Assembly: GCF_002847305.1 (NCBI RefSeq)
Contig: NZ_CP025408.1
Coordinates: 3,245,001-3,309,000 of the forward strand
Origin: Paracoccus tegillarcae
GTDB taxonomy: Bacteria; Pseudomonadota; Alphaproteobacteria; Rhodobacterales; Rhodobacteraceae
Direction: 5' to 3'
Length of the DNA stretch: 64,000 bases
Position numbers and translations under genes: made by a program
In this document: in pieces, positions 43,110-52,092 of the stretch
Position numbering within the stretch: position 1 is the stretch's first letter
How the letters are laid out: every line of letters begins with the position of its first letter
Notes under the pieces: model-generated
Seen by the model: the letters and a program-made list of their open reading frames with translations, nothing else
Told to the model about the DNA's origin: nothing
Database searches by the model: none

Positions 43110-45470
43110 ATGAGCACCGGAATCGGCGCGCGCGTCAAGCGCAAAGAAGACAAGCGGTTCACCACCGGCAAGGGCCGCTATACCGACGATGTGCGGGTGG
43201 ATAATCAGGCCTATGCCTGCTTTGTCCGCAGCCCGATGGCACATGCCAAGGTAACCGGCATCGACAAGGCGGCGGCGGAAGCCATGGAAGGCGTGATCGC
43301 CGTGCTGGACGGTCATCAACTGACCGGCGACGGCATCGGCAACCTGATCTGTGGCTGGGCCGTCAGTTCCAAGGATGGCAGCCCGATGAACATGGGCGCA
43401 TGGTCCGCATTGGCCACCGACCGCGTGCGCTATGTTGGCGACGCGGTCGCCATCGTCATTGCCGAAACACGCCAGCAGGCCCGCGATGCCGCCGAGGCGG
43501 TCGAGGTCGATTATGATGAACTGCCGGTTTCGGTTCGCTCTGACGGCGCACTGGAATCGAGTGCCGAACAGATCCATGAAAACGCGCCGGGCAACCTGTG
43601 CTTTGACTGGGAAATCGGTGACGAGGCCGCAACCGATGCGGCGCTTGCTGGTGCCGCGCACATCACCGAACTGGATGTGGTGAACAACCGCCTCAGCCCC
43701 AACCCGATGGAGCCGCGCAGCGCCGTGGCCATCTATGACACGGCCGAGGATCACTACACCCTCTATACCACCAGCCAGAACCCGCATGTCGCGCGTCTGG
43801 TGCTGTCGGCATTCTACAACGTCGCGCCGGAACACAAGCTGCGGGTGATCGCGCCTGATGTGGGCGGCGGCTTCGGAGCAAAGATCTATATCTATCCCGA
43901 GGAAATTACCTGCCTCTGGGCGTCGATGAAGACCGGGCGTTCGGTAAAATGGACCTCGGATCGGTCCGAGGCGTTCCTGACCGATTGCCATGGCCGCGAC
44001 CATATCACCAATGCGCGGATGGGCTTTGACGCCGATGGCAAGATTGTCGGTTTCAAGGTCGACACCAAGGCCAATCTGGGCGCTTACATGTCGCTGTTTT
44101 CCAGCGCCACGCCGACCTATCTGTACGCCACGCTTTTGTCGGGGCAGTACGATATCCAGAACGTCTATGGCAATGTGAAGGGTGTCTATACCAACACCGT
44201 GCCGGTTGACGCCTATCGCGGTGCTGGCCGCCCCGAGGCGACGTTCGTGGTCGAACGGATGATGGAAACGGCTGCGCGTGAATTGGGTATGGACCCGGCT
44301 GAACTGCGTCGCCGCAACTTCATCCAGTCCTTCCCGCATCAGACGCCTGTCATCATGACCTATGATGCGGGCGATTTCCCGGGCAACCTGGAGATCGGCC
44401 AGAAAGCCGCCGATGTGGCAGGCTTCCCGGCCCGCAAGGCCGAGGCAGAGGCCCGCGGCAAGCTGCGCGGTCTGGGCTATTCCTGCTATATCGAGGCCTG
44501 CGGCATCGCGCCCTCGGCCGCGGTCGGCAGCCTTGGCGCAGGCGTCGGCCTGTGGGAATCGGCAGAGGTTCGGGTAAACCCGGTCGGCACCATCGAGATC
44601 CTGACGGGCAGCCACAGCCACGGTCAGGGGCACGAGACGACTTTCGCCCAGATCGTCGGTGAACGCTTTGGTCTGCCCATCGAAAACGTGTCCATCGTGC
44701 ATGGCGACACCGACAAGGTGCAGTTCGGCATGGGCACCTATGGTTCGCGTTCTGGCGCGGTCGGCATGTCGGCCATCGTCAAGGCGATGGACAAGGTCGA
44801 AGCCAAGGTCAAGAAGATCGCGGCCCATGTGCTGGAAGCCAGCGAAGACGATATCGTCATCGAAGGCGGCGAGGTCAAAGTCGCGGGCACCGACAAGGCG
44901 ATGGCCTGGCACGAGGTCGGGCTGGCCGCCTATACCGCCCATAACCTGCCCGAGGGGCTGGAGCCGGGGCTGAAGGAAACCGCGTTCTACGATCCCGTGA
45001 ACTTTACCTTCCCGGCAGGCTGCTACATCGCCGAGGTCGAGGTCGACCCCGAAACCGGTGTGACAGAGATCGTGCAATTCACTGCAGCGGATGATTTCGG
45101 CACCATCATCAACCCGATGATCGTCGAGGGTCAGGTCCATGGCGGGGCGACGCAGGGCATCGGTCAGGCCATGCTGGAAGGCGTCGTCTATGACGACAGC
45201 GGTCAGCTGATCACCGGGTCCTATATGGACTACTGCATGCCGCGCGCCGACGATGTGCCGTTCTACAAGATCGAGCACAACACCACGATCTGTCCGGGCA
45301 ACCCGCTTGGCATCAAGGGCTGTGGCGAGGCAGGGGCCATCGGTACGCCGCCCGCCATCATCAACGCGATCACCGACGCCATCGGCAATAACGACCTGCA
45401 GATGCCGGCCACACCGCTAAAGGTCTGGACCGCGTTGCAGGCCGCAAAGAAACCCATGGCAGCGGAATAA
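43110..45470 (+). CDS. Molybdenum hydroxylase large subunit, CoxL form II
   Basis: 786 residues of the xanthine oxidase fold, holding the molybdopterin cytosine dinucleotide. The active-site loop at 368-374 is AYRGAGR, the form II signature. Genuine aerobic CO dehydrogenase (form I) has AYxCSFR with the copper-binding Cys, which is missing here. GGGFGAK and [12 protein letters not shown] are molybdenum-cofactor contacts, and a Glu late in the chain (in [10 protein letters not shown]) is the usual base. Form II enzymes probably oxidise small carbonyl, aromatic or purine-like substrates; CO use is unproven. Confidence 0.9.
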   Translation: MSTGIGARVKRKEDKRFTTGKGRYTDDVRVDNQAYACFVRSPMAHAKVTGIDKAAAEAMEGVIAVLDGHQLTGDGIGNLICGWAVSSKDGSPMNMGAWSALATDRVRYVGDAVAIVIAETRQQARDAAEAVEVDYDELPVSVRSDGALESSAEQIHENAPGNLCFDWEIGDEAATDAALAGAAHITELDVVNNRLSPNPMEPRSAVAIYDTAEDHYTLYTTSQNPHVARLVLSAFYNVAPEHKLRVIAPDVGGGFGAKIYIYPEEITCLWASMKTGRSVKWTSDRSEAFLTDCHGRDHITNARMGFDADGKIVGFKVDTKANLGAYMSLFSSATPTYLYATLLSGQYDIQNVYGNVKGVYTNTVPVDAYRGAGRPEATFVVERMMETAARELGMDPAELRRRNFIQSFPHQTPVIMTYDAGDFPGNLEIGQKAADVAGFPARKAEAEARGKLRGLGYSCYIEACGIAPSAAVGSLGAGVGLWESAEVRVNPVGTIEILTGSHSHGQGHETTFAQIVGERFGLPIENVSIVHGDTDKVQFGMGTYGSRSGAVGMSAIVKAMDKVEAKVKKIAAHVLEASEDDIVIEGGEVKVAGTDKAMAWHEVGLAAYTAHNLPEGLEPGLKETAFYDPVNFTFPAGCYIAEVEVDPETGVTEIVQFTAADDFGTIINPMIVEGQVHGGATQGIGQAMLEGVVYDDSGQLITGSYMDYCMPRADDVPFYKIEHNTTICPGNPLGIKGCGEAGAIGTPPAIINAITDAIGNNDLQMPATPLKVWTALQAAKKPMAAE

Positions 45471-45483
45471 GGAGGGCCATCAG

Positions 45484-46281
45484 ATGTATCAGACCAAGTA
45501 TCACAAGCCCGCAAGCGTCGATGACGCCATCGCTGCGCTGAACGGGGCCGAGGACGGGAAATTCCTGTCCGGTGGCCAGACCCTGCTGGCCACGATGAAA
45601 CAGCGCCTGGCCGCGCCGACCGATCTGGTCGATTTGCGGGGCCTTCCCGACATGGTCGGGATCAGCGTCGATGGCGACACCGTCACCATCGGTGCCGCGA
45701 CCACCCATGCCGAAGTCGCGGCCAATGCCGATCTGGCGCAGGCAATCCCCGCGCTGTCGGCACTGGCCCTGCTGATCGGTGATCCGGCAGTGCGTCATAT
45801 GGGTACCATTGGCGGTTCTTTGGCCAATAATGATCCGGCGGCGGACTATCCTGCCGCCGTTCTGGGCCTGAACGGCACAATCGTCACCAATCAGCGCGAA
45901 ATCCCGGGCGAAGAGTATTTCCAGGGGTTGTTCACCACTGCGCTGGATGAGGATGAGGTCATCACGGCGATCCGCTTTCCCCGGCCCAAACGTGCCAGCT
46001 ATCAGAAGTTCGCCAACCCGGCGTCACGCTTTGCACTGGTTGGGGTGATGGTGGCGGAAACAGCCGATGGACCGCGTGTGGCGGTGACGGGTGCCGGCTC
46101 GGACGGTGTGTTCCGTGCCGAGGCACTTGAGGCGGCGCTGGCAAACGGGTTCTCGGATGCGTCGCTGGACGGCGCGACCGTCGATGCCGCCGATCTGATG
46201 GGCGATATCCATGCAACGCCGGAATATCGCGCGCATCTGATCGCGGTGTTGGCCAAGCGTGCCGTCACGGCCCTTGGCTAG
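45484..46281 (+). CDS. coxM: Molybdenum hydroxylase FAD subunit (CoxM-like)
   Basis: 265 residues. [16 protein letters not shown] and [12 protein letters not shown] are the FAD-binding motifs, and [20 protein letters not shown] the second; the C-terminal third is the CO dehydrogenase flavoprotein domain. It receives electrons from CoxS and passes them to the quinone or another acceptor. The cluster has S-L-M order, where classical carboxydotroph clusters have M-S-L. A terminator follows. Confidence 0.94.
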   Translation: MYQTKYHKPASVDDAIAALNGAEDGKFLSGGQTLLATMKQRLAAPTDLVDLRGLPDMVGISVDGDTVTIGAATTHAEVAANADLAQAIPALSALALLIGDPAVRHMGTIGGSLANNDPAADYPAAVLGLNGTIVTNQREIPGEEYFQGLFTTALDEDEVITAIRFPRPKRASYQKFANPASRFALVGVMVAETADGPRVAVTGAGSDGVFRAEALEAALANGFSDASLDGATVDAADLMGDIHATPEYRAHLIAVLAKRAVTALG

Positions 46282-46304
46282 GCCGCACGATGTCTGAAAA
46301 GACT

Positions 46305-46332
46305 GATGCCGGGCCTGGCGCCCGGCATCTTT
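46305..46332 (+). terminator. Terminator of the molybdenum hydroxylase cluster
   Basis: GATGCCGGGC (46305-46314) and GCCCGGCATC (46320-46329) form a perfect ten-pair stem with a five-base loop, followed by TTTAT. Confidence 0.8.
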
Positions 46333-46431
46333 ATGTCTGCACTGCGTTGGTTTTATCGACGTTGGGGTGACGTAGCAAAGCCCTGGGTATGGTTTGCGTT
46401 TCAGCCGCAGCCCATAGCACCGCGCTCTGTG

Positions 46432-48168
46432 TCATTCCGCAGCATTGGCCGCAGCTTCCGGCTTGGTCAGCGCCTGCCAGGCATCGAACTGCGACAGAAA
46501 CACCCGGCCGTTCAGATCATCCACAAAGTGAGAACGCTTTAGCTTGTCCATCACCGGCCCCTTGACCTCTGAAAGGTGCAGGCCGACGCCCATATCCTTG
46601 AGGCGATGGTTGACCGCCTCAAGGCTTTCAAGGGCCGAATAATCCACCTCGTTTACCGCCGAGAACATCAAGACGACGTTTCGGATGGCGCAACCTTCGG
46701 TGACACGCCTCTGGATCAAGTCCTCCAGAAAGCGCGCATTCACGAAATAGAGGCTTTCATCGACGCGCAATGTCACCAGCGCCGGGTCGGTCTCGACCTC
46801 GTGCCGGTCGATGTTGCGAAAGTGCTGACTGCCGGGGACAAGACCAACTTCGGCCACATGAGGGCGCGAGGTCTTGTAAAGATGCAGCAGCACAGAAGTC
46901 GCGACGCCGGAGGCAACGCCGATTTCGACGCCAAGGGTCAGCGTCAGCAGGATGGTCGCTGCGACCGCGATGAAATCGGCGCGCGAATAGGCCCAGGTCT
47001 TTTGCAGGATCAACAGATCGACAAGGCTGAGAACAGCGACGATGATCGTGGCGGCCAGCGTGGCATTGGGCAGATAGTAGACCAGCGGTGTCAGCGCCAC
47101 CGCAGCGACGGCAAGGCCAAGGGCGGTAAAGATGCCTGCCGCCGGGGTCTCGGCGCCGGCGTCGAAATTCACCACCGACCGCGCAAAGCCGCCTGTCACG
47201 GGATAACCGCCGGTAAAGGCCGCGCCGATATTTGCCGCGCCAAGGCCGATCAGTTCCTGATCCGGGTCGATGCGCTGACGTTTCTTGGCCGCCAGTGTCT
47301 GCGCCACAGAGACGCTTTCGACAAAGCCGATGATCGAGATCAGGATGGCCGGCACCAAGAGCGCGCCCAAGAGATCGGGCGACAGGCCCGGCATGGTCAG
47401 GGGCGGCAGGCTTTGCGGCACCGCGCCCACGATCTTGACGCCCTGATCTGCCAGCCCGAACCCCCAGACCGTGACGGTCGTGGCGACGACAGCGGCGACG
47501 GGCCCGGCCTTGGTCAGAATATCGGCCAATAGTGGCGGCACGCCAAGGCCGAGCAGGGTCGGTTTGAGGTTCTTGCGCACCCAGAACAGGAAAGCCGTCG
47601 CAAGCACCCCGATGACAACCGTGATCCAGTTGACCTCGTTCAGGTGCTCAAGGATCGAACTTAGCATTTCAGGCAAGGTATGCCCCTGCGCGCTGACGCC
47701 CAGGATGTGCTTTAGCTGGCTGGTTGCAATCAGGATGCCAGAGGCGGTGATGAAGCCCGCAATCACCGGATGGCTGAGAAAATTGGCAAGAAACCCCAGC
47801 CGGAACACGCCCATCAAAAGCAGAAATCCGCCCGACAGAAACGCAAGCGTCAGGGCCGCGACGGCATAGCCTGCGGTGCCCTGCTGGGCGACTTGTCCCA
47901 CTGCCGAGGCGGTCAGCAGCGACACCACAGCGACCGGCCCGACCGCCAGCGCGCGGCTGGTTCCGAAGATCGCATAGAGGATAATTGGCGCAATCGAGGC
48001 GTAGATACCCGCCTCGGGCGGCAGCCCCGCCAGCAGTGCATAGGCCAGCGATTGCGGGATCAGCATGATCGTCACGATGACCGCTGCGATCAGGTCGTTG
48101 GAGAACGCCGACCTGTTATAGGTGCGGCCCCAATCGAGGATGGGTAGATACTTTCGCAAGCTGGGCAT
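46432..48168 (-). CDS. SulP-family anion permease with STAS domain
   Basis: 578 residues. Ten or more membrane helices (about 20-420), with LIPQSLAYALLAGLPPEAGIYAS as the family signature near the start and FVESVSVAQTLAAKKRQRIDPDQEL mid-protein, precede a cytoplasmic STAS domain (about 430-555). SulP proteins import sulfate, or bicarbonate and other anions. Placed last in the sulfur operon it may export or import sulfate or sulfite; direction unknown. A gap of 132 bases with a hairpin separates it from the fusion gene. Confidence 0.88.
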   Translation of the reverse strand: MPSLRKYLPILDWGRTYNRSAFSNDLIAAVIVTIMLIPQSLAYALLAGLPPEAGIYASIAPIILYAIFGTSRALAVGPVAVVSLLTASAVGQVAQQGTAGYAVAALTLAFLSGGFLLLMGVFRLGFLANFLSHPVIAGFITASGILIATSQLKHILGVSAQGHTLPEMLSSILEHLNEVNWITVVIGVLATAFLFWVRKNLKPTLLGLGVPPLLADILTKAGPVAAVVATTVTVWGFGLADQGVKIVGAVPQSLPPLTMPGLSPDLLGALLVPAILISIIGFVESVSVAQTLAAKKRQRIDPDQELIGLGAANIGAAFTGGYPVTGGFARSVVNFDAGAETPAAGIFTALGLAVAAVALTPLVYYLPNATLAATIIVAVLSLVDLLILQKTWAYSRADFIAVAATILLTLTLGVEIGVASGVATSVLLHLYKTSRPHVAEVGLVPGSQHFRNIDRHEVETDPALVTLRVDESLYFVNARFLEDLIQRRVTEGCAIRNVVLMFSAVNEVDYSALESLEAVNHRLKDMGVGLHLSEVKGPVMDKLKRSHFVDDLNGRVFLSQFDAWQALTKPEAAANAAE

Positions 48169-48260
48169 CGTTGGATCACATTCCTCAAAGACTGGTCAGC
48201 ACAGAAGGGGCCCCACACGCGCGCCTTTGGCCGGGACGGGATACCCGGACCGTGAGATCA

Positions 48261-48280
48261 GCGGCGGAATCCTCCGCCGC
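48261..48280 (-). other. Hairpin between the SQOR-like gene and sulP
   Basis: GCGGCGGA (48261-48268) and TCCGCCGC (48273-48280) pair perfectly around a four-base loop. There is no T run on either side. It could slow decay of the upstream message or partly limit read-through into sulP. Confidence 0.4.
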
Positions 48281-48300
48281 CGATGGGATCGCGGCTGCCC

Positions 48301-49980
48301 TTATTCTGCCGCGACCTTCAATGGCTCGGGCTTGGCCATCCATTCCTTGCCCTTCAACATGGCCTGCCAATAGATTGAAGGCAGCATCCGTTCCTTGAGA
48401 AACCACGCCGCACGGGTCGGCTTGGTACCGTCTATCGCCCAGGCCGGGAACGAGGGTTTGAGGACGCCACCATAGCCGAACTCGGCCAGGACGATCTTGC
48501 CGCGCTCTACCGTCAGCGGGCAAGAGCCGTAACCGTCATAGGCGGCGGTTGGTGAATGGCCTGCGATGTCGGCGACGATATTGTCAGCCACGGTCGGCGC
48601 CTGCTTGCGCGCCGCTGCGGCTGTCTTGGCATTGGGGGCGTTCATCACGTCGCCCAGTGACCAGATGTTGTCATAGCTCTTGTGACGCAGGGTCGCCTGA
48701 TCGACATCGACCCAGCCTGCCGCATCGGCCAAGGGCGACACCCGGATAAAGTCGGGCGCCACCTGCGGCGGGCAGACATGCATCATGTCGAACTCGACCG
48801 TGACCTCCTGTGGGTCAGTGTCAGGCTTTGCAACCTTGAACGTGGCCTTTTTCGCCGAACCGTCGACAGACACCAGATTGTGGAAAAAGTTCAGGGTCGC
48901 ATCGTATTTCTCGATGTATTTCATCAGCGCGGGAACGTAGTCCTTGACGCCAAACAGCACACCGCCCGCATTCATGAACTGGATGTCGATATTGCCCAGT
49001 ACCTTGCGGCGGAACCAGGCATCCGCTGAGAGATACAGCGCCTTCTGCGGCGCGCCGGCGCATTTGATCGGCATCGGCGGCTGTGTGAAAAGCGCGCGCC
49101 CCTGTTTCATCTCTTGCACCAGTTGCCAGGTGTAGGGCGCCAGATCATAGCGGTAATTCGACGTCACGCCGTTGCGACCCAGGGTTTCCTCCAACCCCTC
49201 GACCTGCCCCCAGTCGAGCTTGAGGCCCGGGCAGACAACCAGCCGGTCATATTTGACCACCCGGCAGCCATCGAGGACGACGGCGTTATTTTGCGGTTCG
49301 AAGGCGGCCACGGCGGCCTTGATCCAATGCACACCTTTGGGGATCAGGCTGCCCATCGTCTTGGCGGTGGATTTCGCGTCAAAGATGCCGCCACCGACCA
49401 TGGTCCAGCCGGGCTGATAGAAATGGATATCCGCCGGATCGATCACCGCGATCTGCAGGTCGGGTTTGCGGGACTTGAGGCTCGCGGCAACGGAAATGCC
49501 GCCCGAGCCTGCGCCGACGATCACAACCTGAAAATGCGCATCCCCGGTATCGGTCGGGGTCTTGCCACCATTGGCAATGCGCCGGGCAACGCCGTTCATG
49601 TCATAGCCTGCGGCCTTGGTGGCGGCGAGGATCTCGGCCATCGGACGATTTTGCGCCTCGTGCAGTGACCACAGCGTCGCCGAGCGCGTGCCGGTGCGGC
49701 AATAGGCCAGAATAGGGCGCGGCAGATCGTTCAGCGCGTCGGCAAAGGACGCCACATCCGCATCCGTCACCATGCCGCTTTGAACGGGGACATAGCGGAC
49801 GTCCAGGCCGGCGGCTTTCGCGGCCGCCTCGATCTCGGCGAAGCCGGGCTGGTCCGCACCCTCTCCGTCGGGGCGATTGCAGATGATGGCGCGGATCCCC
49901 TCGGCCTTGATTGCCTCCATGTCCTCGGGGGCGATCTGCGGGCTGACGACAAACTTCGGCGATATCTTCTTGATATCCAT
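48301..49980 (-). CDS. DUF442 sulfurtransferase-like domain fused to an SQOR-like flavoprotein
   Basis: 559 residues. The first 110 form a DUF442/TIGR01244 domain with Cys94 in AYCRTGTRS, a rhodanese/PTP-like loop. From 150 the chain resembles type II sulfide:quinone oxidoreductase: VIVGAGSGG (156-161) binds FAD, PIKCAGAPQK has Cys306, and LAEFGYGG comes late. In human SQOR the redox pair is that Cys and a second one in IGDCTNLP; here the matching place is SLGDVMNAP, with Val444. Cys249 and Cys402 are extra. It may pass sulfane sulfur between the two domains, or oxidise a substrate other than sulfide. Six-gene operon, 24 bases after the MBL gene. Confidence 0.85.
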   Translation of the reverse strand: MDIKKISPKFVVSPQIAPEDMEAIKAEGIRAIICNRPDGEGADQPGFAEIEAAAKAAGLDVRYVPVQSGMVTDADVASFADALNDLPRPILAYCRTGTRSATLWSLHEAQNRPMAEILAATKAAGYDMNGVARRIANGGKTPTDTGDAHFQVVIVGAGSGGISVAASLKSRKPDLQIAVIDPADIHFYQPGWTMVGGGIFDAKSTAKTMGSLIPKGVHWIKAAVAAFEPQNNAVVLDGCRVVKYDRLVVCPGLKLDWGQVEGLEETLGRNGVTSNYRYDLAPYTWQLVQEMKQGRALFTQPPMPIKCAGAPQKALYLSADAWFRRKVLGNIDIQFMNAGGVLFGVKDYVPALMKYIEKYDATLNFFHNLVSVDGSAKKATFKVAKPDTDPQEVTVEFDMMHVCPPQVAPDFIRVSPLADAAGWVDVDQATLRHKSYDNIWSLGDVMNAPNAKTAAAARKQAPTVADNIVADIAGHSPTAAYDGYGSCPLTVERGKIVLAEFGYGGVLKPSFPAWAIDGTKPTRAAWFLKERMLPSIYWQAMLKGKEWMAKPEPLKVAAE

Positions 49981-50004
49981 TTCGGGTTCCTCCCTTTCAG
50001 CGCA

Positions 50005-50889
50005 TCAAAGGCCGTTGACCGGTACTTTCAGCATCGGATTGCCGTCCTTGTCCTTCGGCACCTCGCCGCCGCGCATGTTCACCTGCAACGAGGGAATGAT
50101 CAGCCGGGGCATCCCCAGTTGGGCATCGCGCTCGGTCCGGAACTTGACGAAATCCTCTTTCGTCTTGTCGCCGCCGACATGGATATTATGCGCCTTTTCC
50201 TCGCCCACCGTGGTTTCCCACTGAATATCGCGGCCATTGGGGCCGTAATCGTGGCACATGAACAGCCGCATGTCGTCGGGCAGGGCCAGCACCTTCTGGA
50301 TGCTGTCATAAAGCACACCGGCATCGCCGCCGGGAAAGTCGGCACGTGCCGATCCGCCATCGGGCATGAACAGCGTGTCGCCGACAAAGGCCGCGTCGCC
50401 CATCACATGCACCATGCAAGCGGGCGTATGCCCGGGCGTGTACATCGCGAATGCCTGCATATTGCCAATCGTGTAGGTATCGCCGTCCTCGAACAGGTGA
50501 TCGAACTGGCTTCCGTCGCGCTGGAATTCGGTGCCCTCATTAAAGACCTTGCCGAAGGTATCCTGCACGACCAGGATCTTTGATCCGATGCCGATCTTGC
50601 CGCCCAGCTTTTGCTGGATGTAGGGCGCGGCGCTGAGGTGATCGGCGTGGACATGCGTCTCGATGACCCACTGCAGGTCAAGGCCCTGCGTCTCGATCTG
50701 GCGGATCAACTCATCGGCGTGGTCATAGGTGATGCGCCCCGCCGCGTAATCGATATCCATCACACTGTCGACGATGGCGCAGGCATTGGATGACGGGTCC
50801 TTGACGATATAGCTGATGGTATTGGTCGCTTCGTCAAAGAATGCCTGGACCTCTGGTTTCAGGTCCATGTTCACGGGATAGCTGGTCAT
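50005..50889 (-). CDS. MBL-fold persulfide dioxygenase-like protein (ETHE1/Blh type)
   Basis: 294 residues from the ATG at 50889, with GGAGG upstream (the frame extends to 50982 without a better site). Residues THVHADHLSAAPYIQ hold the HxHxDH iron site of ETHE1-like dioxygenases, with YTPGHTPACMVH and FVGDTLFMPDGGSARADFP further along. These enzymes oxidise glutathione persulfide to sulfite. In Blh proteins this domain is fused to DUF442; here DUF442 is fused instead to the next gene's flavoprotein. A role in sulfide or persulfide removal is likely. Confidence 0.88.
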   Translation of the reverse strand: MTSYPVNMDLKPEVQAFFDEATNTISYIVKDPSSNACAIVDSVMDIDYAAGRITYDHADELIRQIETQGLDLQWVIETHVHADHLSAAPYIQQKLGGKIGIGSKILVVQDTFGKVFNEGTEFQRDGSQFDHLFEDGDTYTIGNMQAFAMYTPGHTPACMVHVMGDAAFVGDTLFMPDGGSARADFPGGDAGVLYDSIQKVLALPDDMRLFMCHDYGPNGRDIQWETTVGEEKAHNIHVGGDKTKEDFVKFRTERDAQLGMPRLIIPSLQVNMRGGEVPKDKDGNPMLKVPVNGL

Positions 50890-50917
50890 GTCGGTTCCTC
50901 CAAAATCTATGTTTGGT

Positions 50918-51343
50918 CTAAGCGGTCTTGGCCTGCGGGGATGGCAGCCGTCGGCGCAGGTAAAAGCCCACGGCGACGGCAATCAGGAACAGCGCCACCT
51001 CCCAACGGCCTGTGCCAAGGGCAGGGATCGCTGCGCCCGGGCAGAATCCTGCGATGCCCCAACCGATGCCGAAAAGCGCAGAGCCGCCCACCAGACGGGC
51101 GTCGATCGCGGTCGAGTTGGGCAGTTGGAACCGCCCGCCGAACAGCGGCGCATCGCGACGCCACACCAGCCTGTAGCCGACGAATGTGATCAACACCGCG
51201 CCGCCCATCACAAAGGCAAGGCTGGGATCCCATGTGCCCGCGAGATCAAAGAAGTTCAGGACCTTGGCCGGATCCATCATACCAGAAATCACGATGCCGG
51301 TACCGAAAACGAGGCCGGTCAGCAGTGCAAAGACAAGTTTCAT
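50918..51343 (-). CDS. YeeE/YedE-type sulfur transporter half (DUF6691-like)
   Basis: 141 residues, four membrane helices. LTGLVFGTGIVISGMMDPAKV and FGIGWGIAGFCPGAAIPALG carry conserved Cys and Gly positions of the thiosulfate-channel family (YeeE/TsuA). It pairs with the next protein upstream to make one full-length transporter split into two genes. Four bases separate the genes. Confidence 0.85.
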   Translation of the reverse strand: MKLVFALLTGLVFGTGIVISGMMDPAKVLNFFDLAGTWDPSLAFVMGGAVLITFVGYRLVWRRDAPLFGGRFQLPNSTAIDARLVGGSALFGIGWGIAGFCPGAAIPALGTGRWEVALFLIAVAVGFYLRRRLPSPQAKTA

Positions 51344-51347
51344 CGGC

Positions 51348-51779
51348 TCAACCTCCGAACACGTGGCGGATCAGGAAAACGGTGATCGCGGCGGTTGCCA
51401 TGAAGGTGGGCACGGCCACCAGCGAGCGGATGGACAGACGCGCAAGCCCGCAGACGCCGTGCCCCGACGTGCAGCCACTGCCGAGGCTGGCACCCAGGCC
51501 GACAATGACGCCGCCGATCACGATCATGGCGGGGCTGACCGGCACGGTCAGCGTCGGCATTGCACCGGTGATGAGAAAGATCAGACCCGGCGCAAGAATC
51601 ATGCCCGCGATCAACGCCAGCCGCCACCGCATCTCGTCGCGGTTCTCAAAGAAGATGGCGCCTGACAGAATGCCCGTGGCGCCGAAGATGCGCCCAAGGC
51701 CAAGCATCAGCAGCACGGCACCAAGACCGATCAGCAGACCGCCACCGAATGAGGCGAACGGGGTAAACGCAGTCTCCAT
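51348..51779 (-). CDS. YeeE/YedE-type sulfur transporter half
   Basis: 143 residues from the ATG at 51779, one base after the DUF2892 gene ends. Four membrane helices; GLGASLGSGCTSGHGVCGLARLS is the hallmark with cysteines that bind thiosulfate in relatives. The upstream in-frame region (to 51863) lies inside the DUF2892 gene and is not used. Confidence 0.88.
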   Translation of the reverse strand: METAFTPFASFGGGLLIGLGAVLLMLGLGRIFGATGILSGAIFFENRDEMRWRLALIAGMILAPGLIFLITGAMPTLTVPVSPAMIVIGGVIVGLGASLGSGCTSGHGVCGLARLSIRSLVAVPTFMATAAITVFLIRHVFGG

Positions 51780-51780
51780 C

Positions 51781-51996
51781 TCAGGACATCCGGCAGGTCT
51801 TGACGCCGAAGATCGAATAGAGCGGGCACATCCTGAACGCCGCCGTGGCGAGCATGATGACACCGATCACGGCAGCGCCATACTTGAAGACCGGCTGGGC
51901 GAATAGCGCGGCGTCGCTGAAAAAGGCAAGATACAACAGAAAGGCGCCAAGGGCAGCGCGCAGGATGCGGTCAATGGTTCCGACATTCGATGTCAT
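51781..51996 (-). CDS. DUF2892 membrane protein
   Basis: 71 residues: NVGTIDRILRAALGAFLLYLA is the family start, and a second helix and FRMCPLYSIFGVKTC end it. This domain is found next to, or fused with, rhodaneses (YgaP) and sulfide-response genes. It is the first gene of the sulfur operon; a possible regulator site lies 32 to 70 bases upstream. Confidence 0.85.
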   Translation of the reverse strand: MTSNVGTIDRILRAALGAFLLYLAFFSDAALFAQPVFKYGAAVIGVIMLATAAFRMCPLYSIFGVKTCRMS

Positions 51997-52027
51997 GGCG
52001 TTCTCCAGTCTTTAAAGCTGGGTACTG

Positions 52028-52066
52028 ACTATAAGGTCGCGTTGCGGGCTTCAGTGACTTTGTCAC
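52028..52066 (-). promoter_or_regulatory. Putative promoter and operator of the sulfur operon
   Basis: GTGAC-TTT-GTCAC (52054-52066) is a perfect palindrome in the 96 bases between the DUF2892 and crp-like genes. On the minus strand TATAGT (52033-52028) follows, placing the palindrome near -40. This would suit activation by a dimeric Crp/Fnr protein; it does not match the classic FNR site (TTGAT-N4-ATCAA). Confidence 0.4.
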
Positions 52067-52092
52067 CCTTGGCCGATTTTTCCCCGATCTTG

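Noticed and set aside
42582..45278. 898-codon open frame opposite coxS and coxL
   Set aside because: Antisense shadow of high-G+C genes whose products are clear molybdenum hydroxylase subunits.
43110..45470. Calling the enzyme a CO dehydrogenase (form I)
   Set aside because: The AYxCSFR copper loop is absent; AYRGAGR is form II.
46333..46542. Short open frame after the coxM terminator
   Set aside because: No ribosome site, overlaps the end of sulP, no recognisable sequence.
46576..47532. 318-codon open frame opposite sulP
   Set aside because: Shadow of the SulP gene; no start signals or motif.
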